64,000 nt of DNA from Vitis vinifera. Its lineage: Eukaryota; Streptophyta; Magnoliopsida; Vitales; Vitaceae. Position 1 is the stretch's first letter, and each line of letters opens with the position of its first letter. The stretch covers positions 5,931,001-5,995,000 of the forward strand of contig NC_081807.1 of assembly GCF_030704535.1 (NCBI RefSeq). The letters are read 5' to 3'. The notes beneath the pieces were generated by a model. The model was given only the letters and a program-made list of their open reading frames with translations, searched no databases and was not told the DNA's origin. The position numbers and the translations under genes are program-made. Positions 36,013-48,180 of the stretch are shown one piece after another.

Positions 36013-37609
36013 ACCTTACAAAGAGACCTTAAGAAGCTTTGGTCTTGAAAAACTCTTCTATTTGAGGTGGTCTTCTTCTTCATGATTTCTCATTGGCTTG
36101 ATTTGTCTTTAAATTGCCACTTTGGAAGTCGTCTTGCCTAATCACACTTGAAATATGATCATTAGTTCTAAACCTTATTTTGTTATCATCAAAATTAAGA
36201 TTAACCAAACCTTAGTTTCACATTTAGTTTATTTGATAATATATATAAGACAAAAAGCTAATATTGTCATTTCATAAATTATTAAAGAAAATTATATATG
36301 GCAATAGTTTGACCTTTAAATTATAATATAATTTTTATTATAAAAATAATATTTTATACAATTTAATGTATTTGATATTTGTTATAAATTTGAAAAAACA
36401 TTCGAATGTAACTATTAAATTACATAGTAATAGCATAATACTTATGCATCCGTATAAATATTATAAATACATGAATATGTCCTTAAAATATAAACTCAAA
36501 TTTGAACATAGGGCCCAAACTATGAGTTCTGGAAATATTTTCTCAAATATAGTTTTTGAAAATTATTTTTAAAATTTGTTAAATACTATGATAAAACCTG
36601 TCGTTTCACGAAGAATAAAAAATAAAAACAAAAATATTATGTTTTGTTCTTTCCCTTAGAATTCTAATTGAAAAATTCTTAATTAGAAATGAAATTTCGT
36701 TTAACAATTATTTTAAGAAACGTTTTTAGTTTAAAAAATACATTTAAAAAAAAAATAGATATATGATAAAAACTTTTGAAAATATGAAAAATAATTAATT
36801 ACAACATCGAAAAATTGTTATTTTATAATAAAAAATACTTAATAAATGATTATCCTAAATACACTTCCATGAAAAATATTTCAAGTGAAAAAGCTCTAAT
36901 AGAAACATGTCCACCATCTTTATTGTGAATTAAGATCTTATCAATAAATTTTTTATTTATTATATTAAAAATTTTCATTTCAATTTTCACAAATGAATAA
37001 AGTGTATTTGGAAGTATTTTTATTTAAAGTGATTTTAATGGATATGTTTTTCTAGAAAACATTACAAATGACTTTAATTTCAAAATTTTTAAAATGTTTC
37101 CTAAATTTTACCAAATACTTAGATTGCGTTTAGGAGTGATTCTAAAAAGCGTTTCTAACACTTTAATGTTAAAAAAATTTAAGTATTAAAAATATTAAAA
37201 TCACTACTAAACGGACTAATATTTTTTGAAAAATATTTTTTAAACTAAAAACTCTTCGTAAACTCACTCGCAAACAGATTCTAAGTTAAATTTGATGTTG
37301 ATTTATATTTTAAAAAAATACTTTTTAAACTAAAAGTGTATTTGTCAATTATTCTAAAAAGTGTTTTTAACATTTTTAACATTCGAAAATATTCGTTTTT
37401 CAAGAATTAAATAAAAACTTTTGATAAAATCACTTCCGAATATATTCTATAAGTTAATTTTCATGTTGTTAACTGGGTAAGAGTTGTAATTGTTCATGAT
37501 CATGAGAAAAATATTTATTCAAGAGATTATGGCAGAGCCGATTTGAGCTCACCTTACAAGGAAGCTTTTGAACAACACAGAGAGAATGTCCATGGCTTCC
37601 AATCTTATT
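36013..37609. other. AT-rich intergenic region with MITE-like sequence
   Basis: No gene seen. The sequence 37118-37285 has imperfect terminal inverted repeats (CTTAGATTGCGTTTAGGAG at the left, and the reverse complement of CTCGCAAACAGATTCTAAG at the right) and may be a MITE. The rest is poly-A/T texture with repeated TTTTAAAA motifs. Confidence 0.5.
37118..37285. mobile_element. MITE-like inverted-repeat element
   Basis: The left end CTTAGATTGCGTTTAGGAG and the reverse complement of the right end (CTTAGAATCTGTTTGCGAG) agree at most positions. The ~168 bp between them is non-coding and AT-rich. I cannot assign a target-site duplication with confidence. Confidence 0.45.
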
Positions 37610-39006
37610 CTATATAATTAATATTACAAACACTTGAAGAATATCCTTATCGTTTACAACCCCTCGCCCATCTCCTCTACTTCCACACCTTAAGCTTGGC
37701 AACTCCAGACCCTCCAAAGAAGCTTCATCGTCCGAGTAACTGATTTTCTTAAACTGAGCAACAGGACAGTCTGCTGCAAGAAGGCTTGAAGTTTCAAAGT
37801 CTCTTTCTCTTCCTATTACAGGCATGGACACACCCATCTTGACCTGGATCATGTAATCCCTTCTGTAGGTCTGTCCCAGAATGCCGTTCACTTTGTTGCT
37901 CAATGAGAAGAACTTGAAGCCGAGGGTCCAGATGAGCAAAGCAATCCTCTTTGGTTATACCGTAGTTGTGGACCCGGGAGTCTTCCTCAGTGATGGGCCC
38001 CACCTTGGCTGTGATTCTGAAGCTCCCTTCGCCTTCAACAATCATACTGTTAGTGTCACTAACCCTAGTGATGGACACAGTTGGTGCAGATGCGGATTGC
38101 CACCTTGTGCTTTCAGCTTCTTGGAGGAATATGGGCTCTCCGTTGAAGGAAAGGGCGAGGTGGTCAGCAGAGTCTTCCCATGTTGCAGTCTTCTTGGCAC
38201 CAACGAAGAGTTGGTGTTTGTCAAAGAAGACTGCAATGGACTGGACCCAAGTGAAGTCCCTCTTCATGTTCTGGTTTCGCCTTCCAATGAAGTGGGCGTT
38301 GATGTGCAGGTTGGGGTCTGAAACAAGGCAGAAGTCTCGATCCTCAGAAGCAAGCCCCACTCAAATGAGGCCCATGGTCACACAAGGTCTCTTACACCTC
38401 TCCACTAGCCCGTTAGGCTAAGGTAAGTGGGCTAGTTAATAAACCCACTAAAGGTGTTCCTCTTTCCTGTGTGGGACAAGCTAAAACACTTTTTACACTC
38501 TTCCTATAGTATGTGGAGGCAGAGCTCATGGAGTGGGTGGAGATGGTGTCGGAGACTCAAGAGGATTAGCTGATGGAGAAGGTGAGAAGGGTGGAGGGGT
38601 AGTTGAAGTAACTGGAGGAGGTGGGGATGGGGATGGAATTACAGTAGGTGGTGGGGAAGGATAATCCGATACCGGAGGTGATGGTGGTGGAGATGATGAA
38701 GAGGGAGAGGGAGTAGTTGTGGGTGGAGGAGGTGATGCAGGAGTGGGAGTGACTGGTGAAGAATCAGAATCAGGTGGTGGGGATGAGGCATCAGAGCAGA
38801 CAGGTTTGCAAGAAGCACACTCAACTGTGCATGAATCTGGGCAAAACTTAGGGCACACATGCACTAGATTGTAGCAATTTTTATACTCCTTATTCTTACA
38901 TTGCATGGCTGGGATGGTTGGCAATTCCTGGAGGAGTTGCTTCTGCCATTGCTAGTAGCATCAACAGAAGAATTGGCACAAGAAGGAGCACCTTAAATCG
39001 AGCCAT
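37610..39006 (-). pseudogene. Root-cap / LEA-like secreted protein family, disrupted
   Basis: The minus strand starts with a good signal peptide (MARFKVLLLVPILLLMLLAMAEA, ATG at 39006-39004). That frame meets TAA after 'ATPPGIANHPSHAM'. The rest continues in another frame: a Cys-rich module CPKFCPDSCTVECASCKPVC (about 38840-38780), then a long Pro/Ser-rich hinge ending in a stop at 38526. The conserved Root_cap domain resumes at about 38340 (DFCLVSDPNLHINAHFIG, TWVQSIAVFFDKHQLFVGA). An extra C near 37930 shifts the frame again before LGFKFFSLSNKVNG and AADCPVAQF. The stretch that should join hinge and domain (a glycine-rich FYFHGKK-type segment) is replaced by unrelated sequence at 38361-38525. 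With at least two frameshifts and the missing segment, this is probably a pseudogene. A mis-modelled intron or assembly errors are the alternatives. Confidence 0.8.
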
Positions 39007-40280
39007 TGAAGCTGTTGGATGTGTATACTTGTTTGGAGGTGAATGCCCTTGAGCCTTCACCAATACTCCCTTTATAGAAGTTTGAAGAGGGCATCAATGA
39101 GGACCCTGAAGCCTAATATTTCGGATCCTAACCTTTTAGATTAAGCATATGTGTTCCTTGAGAACTCATCTTTCATGTGGCTCCTCAGCAAGTCAACTCA
39201 GCCTGAATCCCTAGGTATATAAGATCTCTTATCATCCCACCTTATATTCTGTTGCTTTTAACAGAAACATGGCATCACTTATCTACGAAGGAAACAGAAA
39301 ACGCTGAACCAAATGCTACTCTTTTCAGTTAATAAATAGCTCCTCGTCTCTGGGATTGAAAGGCAAAAACGCTGCAGGTCATAGTTTATGAAGGAGATGG
39401 AGTACGTGAAGCGGTGAAGGGGGCCTTCCCTTTGACCACCGGCCATCTGGTTTTCGAACTTCCCACCGGCCATCAAAAGGTATTATTTCAATAACTTCGT
39501 TACTTTCAAAAAGATAAAGAAAATCATTGAATGACAAAAAAAGACAAAAACAGGGGAGTAAACCCTTGTGTTGAATTCCCTCGAGTCATCAGTTTACGCA
39601 AATATTCCCATCAATGAGCCCATAGACTTCAGAGGTAAATATGACAGTCCATGCAAAGACATTGGAAGGAAATAGATGCTAAATTTGTAGAGACAAGACA
39701 CCACCTAGTTTTATAGCTTTCCATGGCATTCAGTATGATTATTATTTATTTATTTTTATTTTTTAAAAATAAATTATTTAATACAAATCAGATATATTTT
39801 ATATTCTACCCACATGTGGTGCCGGGTTCAAGTATCCTTTTGTTGAAGGTCATTCGAGCTTTTCTTGGAAATGTGGCATGGGTTACTCGAGCGCACCCAT
39901 CCTTTACATCTATTGTCCTTAGAAAAGCAAAACGGTTGTTAAATGACTCACATGAAATGTCTAAGATTATAATTAGCTCGTGTTTGGATTGACCTATTTA
40001 ATTGAGAACGAGTTTTAACATTACACCAAATGAATTCGATCAACCAACACGACTTGCCACCCCTTAGGACAATCGTGGTTTCTTGCAACAACTTAAAAAT
40101 TATGCACGAGCGTACTCCTCATCCCACCAAACATTGAAAAAGAAAATGAGGAGGTGAAATGGAGCAATTTCTTTCCAACACAAAAAAACAATAAACCATG
40201 CACAGGACGTGGAAAAGATGAAGCAAAACAAACCACCCTGAATTTACCTAGGGAATGAAGCAGAGATTTGGAATTAACAA
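39007..40280. other. Intergenic, no gene recognised
   Basis: The region contains the presumed promoter of the root-cap pseudogene (a TATATAAG-like motif near 39218-39225 on the plus strand is not clearly oriented) and AT-rich sequence. I recognised no transposon. Confidence 0.45.
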
Positions 40281-40287
40281 GCAAAAT

Positions 40288-40398
40288 ATGATAACAGACA
40301 CACAGGCTACGTGGTGGTAACCCACTTACATTACAGAACTTGGGAGAAAGTTTTGGCATAAGGAGAATGCGTCTTATTTGGCTAACTTCTCAGCACAA
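40288..40398 (-). repeat. Degraded partial copy of cyclase last-exon 3' end and 3' UTR
   Basis: The phrase 'atgataacagacac' at 40288 recurs at 40413. After both come 'gtggtggtaaccacttac'-like and 'gagaatgc(g/a)tctta' segments, so 40288-40398 is a diverged duplicate of 40413-40510. The latter covers the last codons and stop of the cyclase gene. The duplicate has no open frame. Confidence 0.6.
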
Positions 40399-40474
40399 AC
40401 TAACTAGCAGAAGATGATAACAGACACTCAACTTTGTGGTGATAAACCACTTAAAGTATTTTACAGGAGGGTGA

Positions 40475-43400
40475 TCACTTAATGAGAATGCATCTTATGG
40501 GTGCTCCCTCAGCCCCAGGCAACCTCAGATGTAAGCAATGGACATTATACATTCCAGCTGGCACATCGTCAAGTTTCAGGGATTCCACAAGAATCACTTC
40601 CTGCACCATTTCAACACTGTTAGTGCTGCTCATCATTCTTTTCTAAACGCCAGAGAAAACATAGCTCAGTTGTCATTTGTCATTTTTATTGCAGAGAAGA
40701 CAAAAAGCAAATTGATAAAATATTGGATCCCCTCTGTTTTTTTGTTCCCTTTGATAAATCACATGGAATGTCGATTACACCTGTTGAACCCTCAAGGGAG
40801 AAGAAGACATCAACCTAGAGCATGTGTTAAATATGTGAAACTATAATGGTTGATAAAAGCAAATACCTTTAAACCACTATGTGATGTGCTGTTGTCTTTT
40901 CTTGCAAAGCTCACATGCAACATGTAATTTGTTCAATTTCCGATACTTGAGCTTCATCATGGCATGATAGACTTCACATGTTTTGGGACCTAGTGTCAGT
41001 GTTGTACACTGATGCACCTTGCCTCAGGACAACCAATTATAGACTTCACATGTTTTGGGACCTGTACTATTCTCTCGTGTCTTCCTATGTTACAGTGCTC
41101 CAGCATTTGGACACTGAGTACCTGTTTTTTCAAGGACCCCAAACATGGATGTTTACCTATGGTAGATGCCAAGGGCTTTCTCATACTCTACTGCTGAGTG
41201 AAAATCACACCATCTACACCTAAAAAGGATTATTGTTTTACCTGTCACACAGAGTGAATATTTCCTCTACAACAGCAGTGGCTAGATGAGCTCCAATTCC
41301 CTCTCAAAGTTGTCACCATTGACACAACATATACAACTACCCAATTGGTGGTAGAGTTGGCATCCTCACTGAGCATTATGGGATTGGTTCGAGAATCTTG
41401 GTTATATAGTTAAAAGAGGCTCACTAAAGTAGGAGTGGGATTCATATGTGTCAATCCCATTTCACTATTTTGTATTTGTAGCATCTCCTAAGGTTTCTAT
41501 GCCATTACAAAATTATTAACAAGAGTTACCTGCTTTGAGCACTATAAAACATTCTTTTTTTTCCCACTAATAAGGATTAGCACTATAAAAAGTTTTTTTT
41601 TTCCCACTAATAAGGATAAGCACTACAAAAAGGTTTATTTCCCCACTATTAAGGATGAAAAGAGATTCCAGTCCACTTGCCTAAAATTCTCTAATTGAAT
41701 CTACAATTATTCTCTCTAACCCATTTTCCTTTGGCTTTACTCCATCCCCTCAAACGTGGTTGAAAACAATGAGTCACTAACATGAATGCTGTTACATGGC
41801 CGCCATTAGTCCACTATATTTTAATGCTTGAATCAACTAAGCATGGATTATTTTATTCAATTAAAACACTATTTTTTTTTGCCTTTACTCAACATTGCCT
41901 AGCAAATGGGGAAGTGTCTTTAACTATACAAAACAAAGAACCAAAACCTCATAAAATCAATAAAGGCATCAAGGACAAGCTACCATCCCCAAAAGATTTT
42001 CTTAAGCACATAAAAAGAACCAAATATAAAACCCCTATTAGTAATTGATCCAAGTGCTCAAAGCCTGTATATGCTTTACAGTGTTGGCATGTATTAGGCC
42101 ATGCTTTCTCTATAAAGATAAAGAAAAATACTTTCAAATAAAAAATAAAAAAAATTGGTAAAGAATGAATAGTATGAGCAATATGTGTTCATACTTTTGT
42201 TCTTGTGTCCTACTTTTTCAGGGTTTTCTATGTTAGCCAGAATTCTCTCATCTACCAGAAGGGCACAATTAGGTGGCTACCAAAAGAAACTTGACCTAAC
42301 AGATGTGATGTACTTAAATCAAACAGAGGAGAACAATTAATTTAAGGATTTAACGGTTAACTAATTATTCAAAACACAACACTGAAAAAAAAAAAATTAC
42401 TTACCCTGCCTTCAAGGAAAGGAAGATGGGCAGAGACAATATGATCATAGGTTGCAACAGATACGTAATCAATCCCTACATTTGATAACAGAAAATTTGT
42501 CAGTGCAACAACTAATTTTGAAAGAGAACAGCACAGAAATGTACAGACCATAAGCAGGAAGAGACTATAATAAAGTTCCCTATGACACAAGAAACCAAAC
42601 ATAAAACAACAGAAACCAACTATAGGACACTGATTCTATAAATACATATGATTAAGTGAAATGGTTTCAGTTTAAACGATTCTATAGAACTCAAATTTAA
42701 TTTAGAGAAAAGTCTGGGTACTTCATAAGGGTTGTAATGGAAAATTTGTTAAATCCTGCATGTAGTACAACTGAATGTATGTAATGGTTGAGCTAGCTAC
42801 AAAAAGAGAGTCTTCCATCTTACCAACAAGTTTAATGTCGGTATTCTCAACTAGCCATCTTGCTCCATCCTCTGTGAATCCAGCATAGTCTGATTCAAAT
42901 TCCTTTTTGAACATAAGCTTCCTGAAAATGAAATGAAATGAATTAAGCCAGCAATTTTTGATGAATTTCGAAGCCTTACACTCCTAAAAATGACTTGGAC
43001 CCTAGTTGTTACTCAAAAGCAATAATTTGAACATGGCCTGCAACTATGGAAATTCTGAAAAAGTAAATTGAATATGAATCTTACCTGTCAGTGTTTAATG
43101 TTCTGAAAAGCACACGACGTACCCCCTTTGGAATCTGTAGGGACTCCATAGCTTCAGCTGTAAGAGGTAGATATATTAATTGAAAAGGCAAAAATTTATT
43201 AACTTAGTGACTTAATAACTTAATTTAAGTTTATTAAATATGTTAACCATATTTCCTAAAGTAATTGAATATTACAACTTATGGTTAAACATGACTTTAG
43301 TAAATTAATATAATGACTTAATATGACTTAACAAGTTTCATGCAACTTTAATTCGTGAATCCTTAAGATTATTCTGGGTGGGTATGTCTTATCTAAGCCC

Positions 43401-45904
43401 AACTTAGCTATGGACTGGGCTTGGGCTGTACTAGAACTCTAATTCCTAACCTTGGTCCTACAGGCTGCCCCATCAACCTCATAAGAGTAACATTTCATGA
43501 AAGACCGTTTGTTGTGGCCTGAAGACAAATCACTGCACGCTTTGGACAAAAATGGACAAAGAATTTAATGGATGATAATGACTCATAAACGTTTTAGTGA
43601 AGAAAAAGTTGGATTCCTGAGCTGAGGGCCCAATAAAAAAGTAGAAATGCAATTGGTGGGAGGCGCAAGTTGTGGAATTCACAGGCTAATGAATCCCAAG
43701 GCTCACTTTCAACACACGAATTGATTCTGCAGCACTCAGGAGTTGGGAGTGAGAGGACATGGGGTGAAAAAGATTTATCACAGTCAGGTGATAAAGACTG
43801 AATAGCCTTTTTTTAGTAAAACAAACAAAAAGGAAAAGAAAAGGTGGAATGGGGCTGGCACCTCCTTCCAAAGCACTAAAAAATAAAAATGTCAATAATA
43901 CAGTTACAGTGTGCACATGGCCTTATCGAGAAAGCAAAAGAAAAGGCCAGAATTGGGTAGAAAACCATAGTACATACATCATGGAATAGCACTTAGACAT
44001 GCTACATTTTTTTTTTTAATTTATTACCCAATTTTAGAGTGGATGCCACAATATACTCTCATCATAAAAGCATTTTTCTTAAATAAATAAATAAAAACTA
44101 AGGACATGTTTGACAACTATTTTCGAGAATAGTTTTTTGCTTTTCAAAATAAAAAACACGTTTATCAATAAAAAAGGGAACAATTTTTAGATATCATCTT
44201 TTAGTTATTTTTCTATTATTTTCACTTGTTTTCACATAAAAATTATTTTTAAAACATATTTAAAAATATTAAAAATAAGTTAAACACATTTTAGATTTTC
44301 AAACAAATTTTTATTTCACAAAAATTCATAAATCAGTTTTTGAAAACTGTTCTAAAAAACAGTTACCAAATAGATCCTAAAGTTTGAAAAAAATTCACGT
44401 AATCATTTGAGTAATTTTGGATTAGAATCTCATGGGTATTTCTTTCATAAATTACTTTTTTTATTTGGTAATACATTGTCAATGATTCTTTCAAAAACAA
44501 ATTGACTCTTTTGAAAACTACTTTTTATTTGGTAATAAATTATCAAAAATATCCCTTTTTTTTTAAACACAATTTGATTCTAGATAAAAAGATTTCTAAA
44601 AACATTTCCAACATGCCTTTGATTGTGTGCTAGAACAATTAGAATTAAATTTGGTGCTGCAATTTTTTTTTAATCCAACGGCTTAGAATTGGTTATACGT
44701 ATCCTCTTTCTTTTTGGCAATAACCCAGATTAGCCAACTCAAGGATATTTCATATATATTTTGCACTTTCTCTTTCTTGACAAGCAAACAAGCAATTGAG
44801 GAAAGAAATACTGGGAATCTTTCTTGACAAGCAAACAAGCAATCGAGGAAAGAAATACTGGGAATCAATTAATCGTAGAGAAGTCAAATCAGAAGAGCAT
44901 ACCAGTAATGTTCTTATCCCTTGGAGCATCAACCAACAGTGCAGGTCCTGATCAAATCAACAGATAAAATCAATAAGTAAAATCCATAGTCACATTTCCT
45001 CAAAGTTATTCTAAAAACAAACACATCTTTTATGTTCTCCTATTGTTAAAGCTTCTTCCTAAATCCTCACTCTCATTGGCCGGAAGAATAGTGTTTGGGA
45101 TTTCAAAGGGGTTCAAGACAATTCCTGAATATTTAATTCCGAAAATGACTGAAAATGAAAGCCCATACTTGACTTTTGCTCTGTACTCCATATGTTTTTG
45201 TTTCCTTGACTTTCTAAAAACAGGAAATAAAAACAATTTCATAAATCAAAACATAACCCTAATGTTTGTGATATTTTAGGTAGGACTCTTTCCAAGCTCA
45301 GGCGTAGTTTTGGAAATGACAGTTTTGCCCATTCAGTTCCTGTGTATGCTGTTTTCGCCTTTGTGATTTGCCTCCTCCAGGCGAGTATACTTTTCCTTTC
45401 TTTTGAGATAAGACTTTCCCAAATCCTTATTTTATTAGAAAAAAATTTCCTTTTCTGTTTGACATTTTCTCGACAACCAAGCAGCAAGTTTGGATGATTA
45501 CCGTTGAGAACTTCAAGGTCAAGAGTCTCGACGTCGAAGCCAGCATCGAAGTAGTGGTCGAAGACGTGGCCCGGCGAGTCAACGTGCGTGCCGGTATGAG
45601 TGGGCATTTTCATGTGAGAGTTATTGGTGATAGATCCGTTCTTCATACTCTTCTCCAACCATATGACCTCGCCGATTCCCTCGTCGGTCCCAAAGGTGGG
45701 CATGTTGGGGGTGTATGGGTGAGTGATGTCGAAGATACGTCCGTCGGCGTAGACCTCTCGTTTCACGGGGATGAGCTCGACGTTGCAGGAGCCCGAGCCG
45801 TAGGCAGAGGGATAAGCCTCGGAGGCGAAGGAAGAGGGGAGGAAGAGAGTGGCCACAGTGACCACCCCGGCGCAGAGCAGTGGGAGCAACAGCGAGGATC
45901 CCAT
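40475..45904 (-). CDS. Cyclase / kynurenine-formamidase-like secreted protein, copy A
   Basis: Six minus-strand exons (45904-45502, 44947-44903, 43157-43085, 42921-42824, 42475-42405, 40600-40475) join in phase to 271 residues ending PIRCILIK. The first ~27 residues ([21 protein letters not shown]...SFA) form a signal peptide, so the product is probably secreted or in the endomembrane system. The metal-binding signature [11 protein letters not shown] is in exon 1. It matches the bacterial kynurenine formamidase / polyketide-cyclase fold (HxGTHxDxPxH). Related Arabidopsis proteins are CYCLASE1-3 (such as At4g34180), linked to cell-death and stress control; the plant substrate is unsettled. A TATATAA box lies near 45971-45978 and CACGTG boxes further upstream. 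A paralogue lies upstream on the same strand (54598-63915). ATG 45904 is chosen over the non-ATG extension. Confidence 0.94.
40967..41063. repeat. 25-bp direct repeat in cyclase A intron 5
   Basis: The sequence starting 'atagacttcacatgttttgg' (25 bp, ending GACCT) occurs at 40967-40991 and again at 41039-41063. Confidence 0.95.
41538..41657. repeat. About three tandem ~40-bp units in cyclase A intron 5
   Basis: Each unit begins AGCACTA(T/C)AAAA, then a T-rich run, then CCCACTA(A/T)TAAGGAT. The approximate units are 41538-41578, 41579-41618 and 41619-41657. Confidence 0.9.
44102..44377. mobile_element. Tourist/PIF-Harbinger-like MITE, 276 bp
   Basis: Flanked by TAA on both sides (44099-44101 and 44378-44380). 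The ends are GGACATGTTTGACAACT and the reverse complement of AGTTACCAAATAGATCC, giving an imperfect inverted repeat of about 35 bp. There is no coding capacity. It lies in intron 2 of cyclase copy A. TAA target duplication and the GG...CC ends are typical of Tourist-type MITEs. Confidence 0.65.
44772..44865. repeat. 47-bp tandem duplication next to cyclase A exon 2
   Basis: Two adjacent copies (44772-44818 and 44819-44865) starting 'ctttcttgacaagcaaacaa' and ending 'gaaatactgggaat'. They differ at one site (AATTGAGG / AATCGAGG). They lie about 38 bp from the donor side of exon 2. Confidence 0.95.
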
Positions 45905-45970
45905 GGTGGTGAAGATTGAAGAAGAGAGAAGAGTCACTGAGGGATATCCAAGCTCACTGGTTGAAGGGCC

Positions 45971-45978
45971 TTATATAA
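45971..45978 (-). promoter_or_regulatory. Likely TATA box of cyclase copy A
   Basis: The minus strand reads TTATATAA, about 67-75 bp upstream of the ATG at 45904. This fits the expected distance to a short 5' UTR. Confidence 0.55.
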
Positions 45979-46310
45979 AAGAAAGCATAGAACAGCAGTT
46001 GGGGGTGAGTCCGAGGCTTTTCCATTTATTTATTTATTTATTTATTTTGTTTTTTTTTTTTTGGTGAAAATATTATTGTATGATTGAGAACAGGAAAAGA
46101 TTCCAAAATAAAAAATTAAAATTGCTCGAGTGGTTGATATTAAGATAGGATCAATCATGGAGGGGATAAGCTATCACGAATCGGGACATCTTTTTTCCAT
46201 CCCCCTAACGTCGAGACAAATATACGGATTTTCATCTCAGATTCCGCGGTCGTGAGATGCCTCCTGCCTCTTTAATCGCACGGTACGGATTTTTTTACCA
46301 TCTCCCCCAC

Positions 46311-46353
46311 CACGTGATCATTGGTCCCCCTTTCCACGCTCCAAAGCCACGTG
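46311..46353. promoter_or_regulatory. Two G-box (CACGTG) motifs upstream of cyclase copy A
   Basis: CACGTG occurs at 46311-46316 and 46348-46353, with a further one at 46579-46584. Contexts such as GCCACGTGAC are ABRE-like. They sit about 0.4-0.7 kb upstream of the start codon and suggest bZIP/bHLH control. Function is not shown. Confidence 0.45.
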
Positions 46354-46799
46354 ACAAGGGTCACAAGCCCCAGGACAGAGTCCAAATAGGAAAGAAAATT
46401 ACATCTTTTTAGCCACGTTCTCAAATTTAATATCAAAATTTTTTTAAAAAAAACATGAATAATTGTGGAAATTATTTATCAAGATTATTAATTTAATGAT
46501 TGAGGAAAACAATAATAGGTTTGGGTTTAGGTTGAGGATGACAAGGTTCAACATAATTGCGATTCCACACGTATGACTCACGTGACCATGGCCCCATCCC
46601 TAGACATTGATGGGATTGGACCCTGTTTGATTTGATTTGTTCAAGTTGTTTAACATTTGTAAGATAAGATTATAAGGTGATAAGGTAGCTTCTTAATTTT
46701 TTAAATTTTCAATCTTTTCTAAGATAAAGTGTGATGATGTATGCTCGGTGAATGATGGAAAATCTATCTAGGGTTGAATAGGAAATCCACCAACTTATT

Positions 46800-47290
46800 T
46801 CTAAGAATAATATCTTAATAAGTACGATGAGAATTGATCACAACCTTATTTATGATAATAAAAATCCACAAAGTTCGTGTTTTCTTGAGTTGATATAAAA
46901 TGAGATAGAATAGAAGAGGGAGGATATAATTATTCTTTCTTAATCAGTATTATGAGAATCAATTACAACTTTATTTATGGTAGTAAAGATCTATAAGGAT
47001 CGTGTTTTCTTGAATAGATATAAAATGAGATAAGATAAGATAAGATAAAAAAAATAAAAATTAAAAAAGAGCATATAATTATTATTTCTTAATTAGCATG
47101 AGTAGATATAAAATGAGATAAGATAAGATAAGATAAAAAAAATTAAAATTAAAAATTAAAAAAGAGCATATAATTATTATTTCTTAATTAGCATTAGGAG
47201 AATTGATCATAACAGTATTTATGGTAGTAAAAATCCACAAAGGTCGGTTTTTTGTTTTTCTTTGATTTGATATAGAATGAGATAGGATAA
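46800..47290. repeat. Tandem array of ~100-130 bp units, three to four copies
   Basis: Recurrent blocks include 'gatataaaatgagata', 'catataattattatttctta' and 'agtaaaaatccacaaa' with variants. The order (GAGAATTGATCA..., TTTATGGTAGTAAA..., GATATAAAATGAGATA...) repeats with expansion of GATAA units, notably at 47035-47050 and 47115-47135. Confidence 0.8.
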
Positions 47291-47299
47291 AAGAGAGTA

Positions 47300-48180
47300 A
47301 TATATATTTTATCTTATGTTTAATTATATAAGAGATAAAATAAATGTTAAGGTATATTAGCCACATCTTGTTTATATAATCATGTTTCGTTAAAAAATAA
47401 CATAAACCTTATCATCTATTCAATTAAATATAAAATATGATGAGTTGTAGGGTATATATCTGTGTCATGTTATCTTCTATATTCAATCAAACATGGAATA
47501 TGTGGTGAGATACATTTTTTTAATATCATATTTTTTTATTATATTCAACTAAATATATAAAAATATATTTTTTATTTTATAAATATAGATTATTTTTACG
47601 AATTATGTAACATAATATAAAATTTATTATTTATAAAATTTTAAATATTTTAATGATGAATATTATAAATAAATTAATAAAAAAATATTTACTAAATATT
47701 AAACAATTTCTAAATAACATTAAACATATAATAAATTTCATTTTTTTTAATAGAAAATATTTGGATGCAATATCGTCTTTATTTTAGACAAATATCGAAA
47801 ATTGAAAAATAATATACTTTTCATTTCATTTTTTTATTTGTTTTATAAACTAAATATAAAAATGAGATAATATATCACATCATATATATAATATTAGATA
47901 TTATGTTAATTAAATATAATATCCAAAAGATATCACATGACATTCATAAGATGTGATCTTGAATTTTTGAAAGTTTTTAGAAAGAGGGCTGAGTGATAGC
48001 TTCTTTTAATATTTTGTAAGTTTTTAAGGTCATATTTGATAATTGTTTAAAAAATTCATTTAAAAAAAAATTTAAAAACAGCTTTTAAAAATTATTTTCT
48101 AATGCTTTATAAAACAAAATCCTATTTGAGAATCTGAAATGATTTTAATCTATTTTTGTTTGACTATGATTTACTAGATA
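47300..48180. other. Very AT-rich, no gene
   Basis: Long AT-rich region with many TATA/AATATT strings. A degenerate block at about 48025-48140 resembles the MITE sequences elsewhere in the window. No gene seen. Confidence 0.5.

Noticed and set aside
37881-38421. Plus-strand open frames of about 150 codons
   Set aside because: Antisense shadows of the root-cap pseudogene.
45494-45919. 141-codon plus-strand open frame
   Set aside because: Antisense to cyclase copy A exon 1, which has clear protein similarity and splice sites.
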